Positions 23,927-26,357 of a stretch of 26,357 nt of DNA are shown one piece after another. The stretch's first letter is position 1. Every line of letters starts with the position of its first letter. This DNA is from an uncultured Clostridia bacterium (GTDB lineage: Bacteria; Bacillota; Clostridia; TANB77; CAG-508), in the NCBI GenBank assembly GCA_934120315.1, contig CAKOTX010000016.1, positions 1 to 26,357 on the forward strand, written 5' to 3'. The notes beneath the pieces are model-generated. The model ran no database searches and had not been told where the DNA came from. It saw only the letters and a list, made by a program, of their open reading frames with translations. The translations under genes and the position numbers were made by a program.

Positions 23927-26357
23927 TTATAGCATTATTTCAGGATTATCTTTTATGATTTTTTCTACAATATTATCTTTCATTTCAAATGGAACCACAT
24001 AGCCTTCTAATGTATCTGCTTTTTCTTTTAGTAATTCATTTTCTTGATTTACATATATTTTAGATTTTCCTTTTCCATTTTTAGCTTCTTGCACTAAATT
24101 CAATACTGGAGAATTCCCATCAAATGCAATTACAACTGCTTTTCTTCTCTCAAATATTTCATAATTGAAACTTTTATATATCCCCAACTCTTCTGTTTCT
24201 GGTGAAATACATATACCTTTTACTTTTTCATCTAATAATCTGTCTTTTACTTTTTTTGTTACTAATTTAGGTACAATTGCATCTATTTCAACTTTTTTAT
24301 CTAGTTCTTTAGATATATCTATAACAGCTTTTTCATATCCCTGCATTTTATGACCTATTACAAAATATACTTTTTCTGTATCTATGTTTTGAATAAAATC
24401 TTTTAATACTTTTAATCCATCTTCTGATGGTATTGTTTCTCTTCCTTTTGTATTAAAACTTCCTCCTGCAATTATTATAGGAACTTTATCTACTGGTAAT
24501 GTTTTTATTTTTTCTTTTAATTCTTTTTCTGTTTCAACACTATTTACAATTCTTAATTCATCATCTTCAGTAGTTTCTTGCATATTTTTTTCTTCTTCTG
24601 AAAGTATTGCTTCTCTTATTGTTCTACCATCTAGAAATTTTTCAAAATATTTTTGTTTTTCTTCAAAATATTTATCATTATATTTTATAATTTCATCTTC
24701 TACATTTCGCATTTTCTCAAAATCATTATCTGTTAGTCCTAATAAATTTTGAAGTGCTAATTGCTCATCAAATGTATCTGAACCATACATTCCACATCCA
24801 TCAGTTCCTTGTACACATTTTACTCCATTTTCCAAGAATTTTTTTATTGGATGATTGCTTAAATCACTTAAATTATTTAGCCTTACATTTGATGTTAATT
24901 GAAATTCTATTACAACACCACTTTCTCTCATAAATTGCATTAATTCTATTCCTGATTTTGTATTTAAATTCTCAGAATATAATCCGTGTCCTATTCTACA
25001 TCTTGGCATCTTTTGACCATCTTCTAATGCATTTTTTATACACATAATTGATTTTCTAACATTATCTCTTAAGCTATCATTTTCTCCTGCATGTACTCTG
25101 ATTGTGAATCCTTCATCTTGTTTTGCATATTTTACAATTTCATCAATAGCTGGTTGCAAATCTGATATATCATTTATTTCTTCTCCGATGAAATCACTTC
25201 CCACAACATACGGACTTTTAGCAACTGCCTTTAATACATTTATATTTTCTTTTAAATATGTACTACTAGTTTTTTGATCTTTTATTATTGTTAATGGTAT
25301 TCTTCTTATTCCAACTAAAAATCTTATTTTTACACCTGTTTCTTTTTCAATAGTAGGAAATATTTCATGTACTTCTTCTAATAATTTTATTGCTGGTTCT
25401 CCTGTTTTGGCTAAGTCTGTGTCTGCTATTTCTACATATTTTATTCCTTGTTTTTGATATTCTCTAGCAATCCATAATAGTTTATCTTGTCTTAATGTAT
25501 TATTTTTATATGGACTATTCTCACTTTTATCTTCTAACATTTTTAATACTATTGTCTTGATATCTTCCTCTGGAATTTTTGATATTTTATTTTCTTCTAA
25601 CTTTATTTTTTCTTCTGATTCTGTTCCTTTTGCAAACATATATCTGTAAATGTAACTCTTTTCTAAATTAGTGAACACTGCTTGCCCGTCTTTCATAATT
25701 ACTAAACTTGTTCTGATTTTTTCGATGTTATATTCTGCATTTTCTAGATTGTTTAATATAAAATCTGCAAAATTTACAAATGTGTTATCATCAATTTTTC
25801 TAATTTTATATTTTCCTTGCAATGGTGAATTTTCAAATTGTTTTTCCACTTTTTCTCTTTGCTCATATATTTTTTCTTCTTGTTCAAAACTCATTTTTAA
25901 ATTTAATTTTTTTATATAATATAACGGATATCTTATTTGATGTACAATTCCAAGTGCAATTAAACAGTCTGGAAATAGATTTGCATTCATATGTGTATGT
26001 AAATCTGTTCTAAATTTTGATTTTTTTAATATATATGTTTTTACTATTGTTTTTTCTATTGGTAATTTATAATTTTTTGTTTGTGACATTAGTGTCTTGG
26101 TTATTGCTGGAATTTTGGCTTTTATTTCTATCCTGTTTTCATATATATTTGCTATTTTTATTCCACCTAATCTAAATATATATACTTCCTCATTGTCACT
26201 ATTTATACTTGCTGGAATTTTTCCTGTTATGATTTTCATATCTTTTTCATTTTTGATTGTTTCTAATTTACAGATTTTTGCTAGATTTGTGATTAAATTT
26301 CCTGTATTATGATTTGGAGTTTCTAATGTATATGTAATTTCATCTTCTTTTGATTTG
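23927..26357 (-). CDS. Adenosine deaminase-like protein with C-terminal Rossmann (SLOG-type) domain, 5' partial
   Basis: The reading frame stays open to the window edge (39 more codons before the Met at 26239, which has no ribosome binding site), so at least 809 residues are coded and the start lies outside. Counting from that Met: DLHTHM (His81, His83) is the first zinc pair, HAGE (His383, Glu386) and GHG (His418) are the next ligand and catalytic residues, LTSNVRL (449-454) is the SNxxL loop, and GTDGCG has Asp480. These are adenosine/AMP deaminase family motifs. About 170 residues are inserted after HTH. Gly481 replaces the second Asp of the usual TDD, so the substrate may differ. Residues about 585-735 look like a Rossmann-type nucleotide-binding domain (IIIAGGSF, FVIGHKMQG, ERRKAVVIAFDG), possibly SLOG. 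Function is unproven; RADAR RdrB-like roles are only a possibility. Confidence 0.8.
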   Translation of the reverse strand, partial: KSKEDEITYTLETPNHNTGNLITNLAKICKLETIKNEKDMKIITGKIPASINSDNEEVYIFRLGGIKIANIYENRIEIKAKIPAITKTLMSQTKNYKLPIEKTIVKTYILKKSKFRTDLHTHMNANLFPDCLIALGIVHQIRYPLYYIKKLNLKMSFEQEEKIYEQREKVEKQFENSPLQGKYKIRKIDDNTFVNFADFILNNLENAEYNIEKIRTSLVIMKDGQAVFTNLEKSYIYRYMFAKGTESEEKIKLEENKISKIPEEDIKTIVLKMLEDKSENSPYKNNTLRQDKLLWIAREYQKQGIKYVEIADTDLAKTGEPAIKLLEEVHEIFPTIEKETGVKIRFLVGIRRIPLTIIKDQKTSSTYLKENINVLKAVAKSPYVVGSDFIGEEINDISDLQPAIDEIVKYAKQDEGFTIRVHAGENDSLRDNVRKSIMCIKNALEDGQKMPRCRIGHGLYSENLNTKSGIELMQFMRESGVVIEFQLTSNVRLNNLSDLSNHPIKKFLENGVKCVQGTDGCGMYGSDTFDEQLALQNLLGLTDNDFEKMRNVEDEIIKYNDKYFEEKQKYFEKFLDGRTIREAILSEEEKNMQETTEDDELRIVNSVETEKELKEKIKTLPVDKVPIIIAGGSFNTKGRETIPSEDGLKVLKDFIQNIDTEKVYFVIGHKMQGYEKAVIDISKELDKKVEIDAIVPKLVTKKVKDRLLDEKVKGICISPETEELGIYKSFNYEIFERRKAVVIAFDGNSPVLNLVQEAKNGKGKSKIYVNQENELLKEKADTLEGYVVPFEMKDNIVEKIIKDNPEIML

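Noticed and set aside
63..26312. Many open frames of 60-150 codons on the plus strand
   Set aside because: They lie antisense to well-identified genes, are rich in Leu/Phe/Ser as expected from complementing Lys/Glu/Asn-rich genes, and lack ribosome binding sites and family motifs.
1..26357. Mobile element, prophage or genomic island
   Set aside because: No integrase, transposase, tRNA-linked repeat or terminal repeat is seen, and base composition and codon use look even across the window.

Overview
The window is a gene-dense, AT-rich stretch from a low-GC Gram-positive bacterium, most likely an uncultured or gut-type member of the Clostridia (Bacillota). This rests on the ylxM-ffh-rpsP-khpA-rimM-trmD-rplS gene order, Gram-positive-type TopB, strong AGGAGG-type ribosome binding sites, near-consensus sigma-A promoters and Lys/Asn/Ile-rich proteins. 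The species cannot be named from sequence alone. All 21 recognised genes lie on the minus strand, so transcription runs from high to low coordinates. There are no rRNA or tRNA genes, CRISPR arrays, insertion sequences or phage genes, and no gene-free stretch reaches 300 bases. The longest gap, 2563-2821, holds a terminator, a promoter and inverted repeats.

In transcription order: (1) 26357-23927, a large adenosine-deaminase-like protein with a C-terminal Rossmann-like (SLOG-type) domain, cut by the window edge. (2) 23875-23171, a multi-spanning membrane protein with its own promoter and a terminator. (3) 23040-19017, the translation and protein-targeting operon ylxM-ffh-rpsP-khpA-rimM-trmD-(L19 leader)-rplS, started by a promoter embedded in the preceding terminator. 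(4) 18850-16463, a Lon-family ATP-dependent protease with its own promoter and terminator. (5) 16363-15497, an OGG-type 8-oxoguanine DNA glycosylase. (6) 15425-7137, leuS, a membrane-anchored Thr/Asn-linker protein, two tandem HD-domain paralogues, topoisomerase III (topB) and an unrecognised 593-residue protein, closely spaced behind a strong leuS promoter. (7) 7073-2822, mfd and a SpoU-type RNA methyltransferase behind a second strong promoter, closed by a terminator. (8) 2562-197, a small DUF6514-like protein with topA. (9) 109-81, a near-perfect promoter firing out of the left edge.

Functionally the window combines genome upkeep (TopA, TopB, Mfd, OGG) with protein synthesis and targeting (LeuRS, S16, L19, TrmD, RimM, KhpA, Ffh, YlxM) and one quality-control protease. 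Most of it is ordinary housekeeping.

The least ordinary parts are: the adenosine-deaminase/Rossmann fusion, which keeps the expected zinc ligands but lacks the second Asp of the usual TDD motif; the cysteine-free 593-residue protein between topB and mfd; the HD-domain pair; the promoter/terminator overlap before ylxM; and the absence of any TGA stop among 21 genes. I do not see a clear new multi-gene defence or mobile system inside the window. The best candidate for one runs off the right edge.
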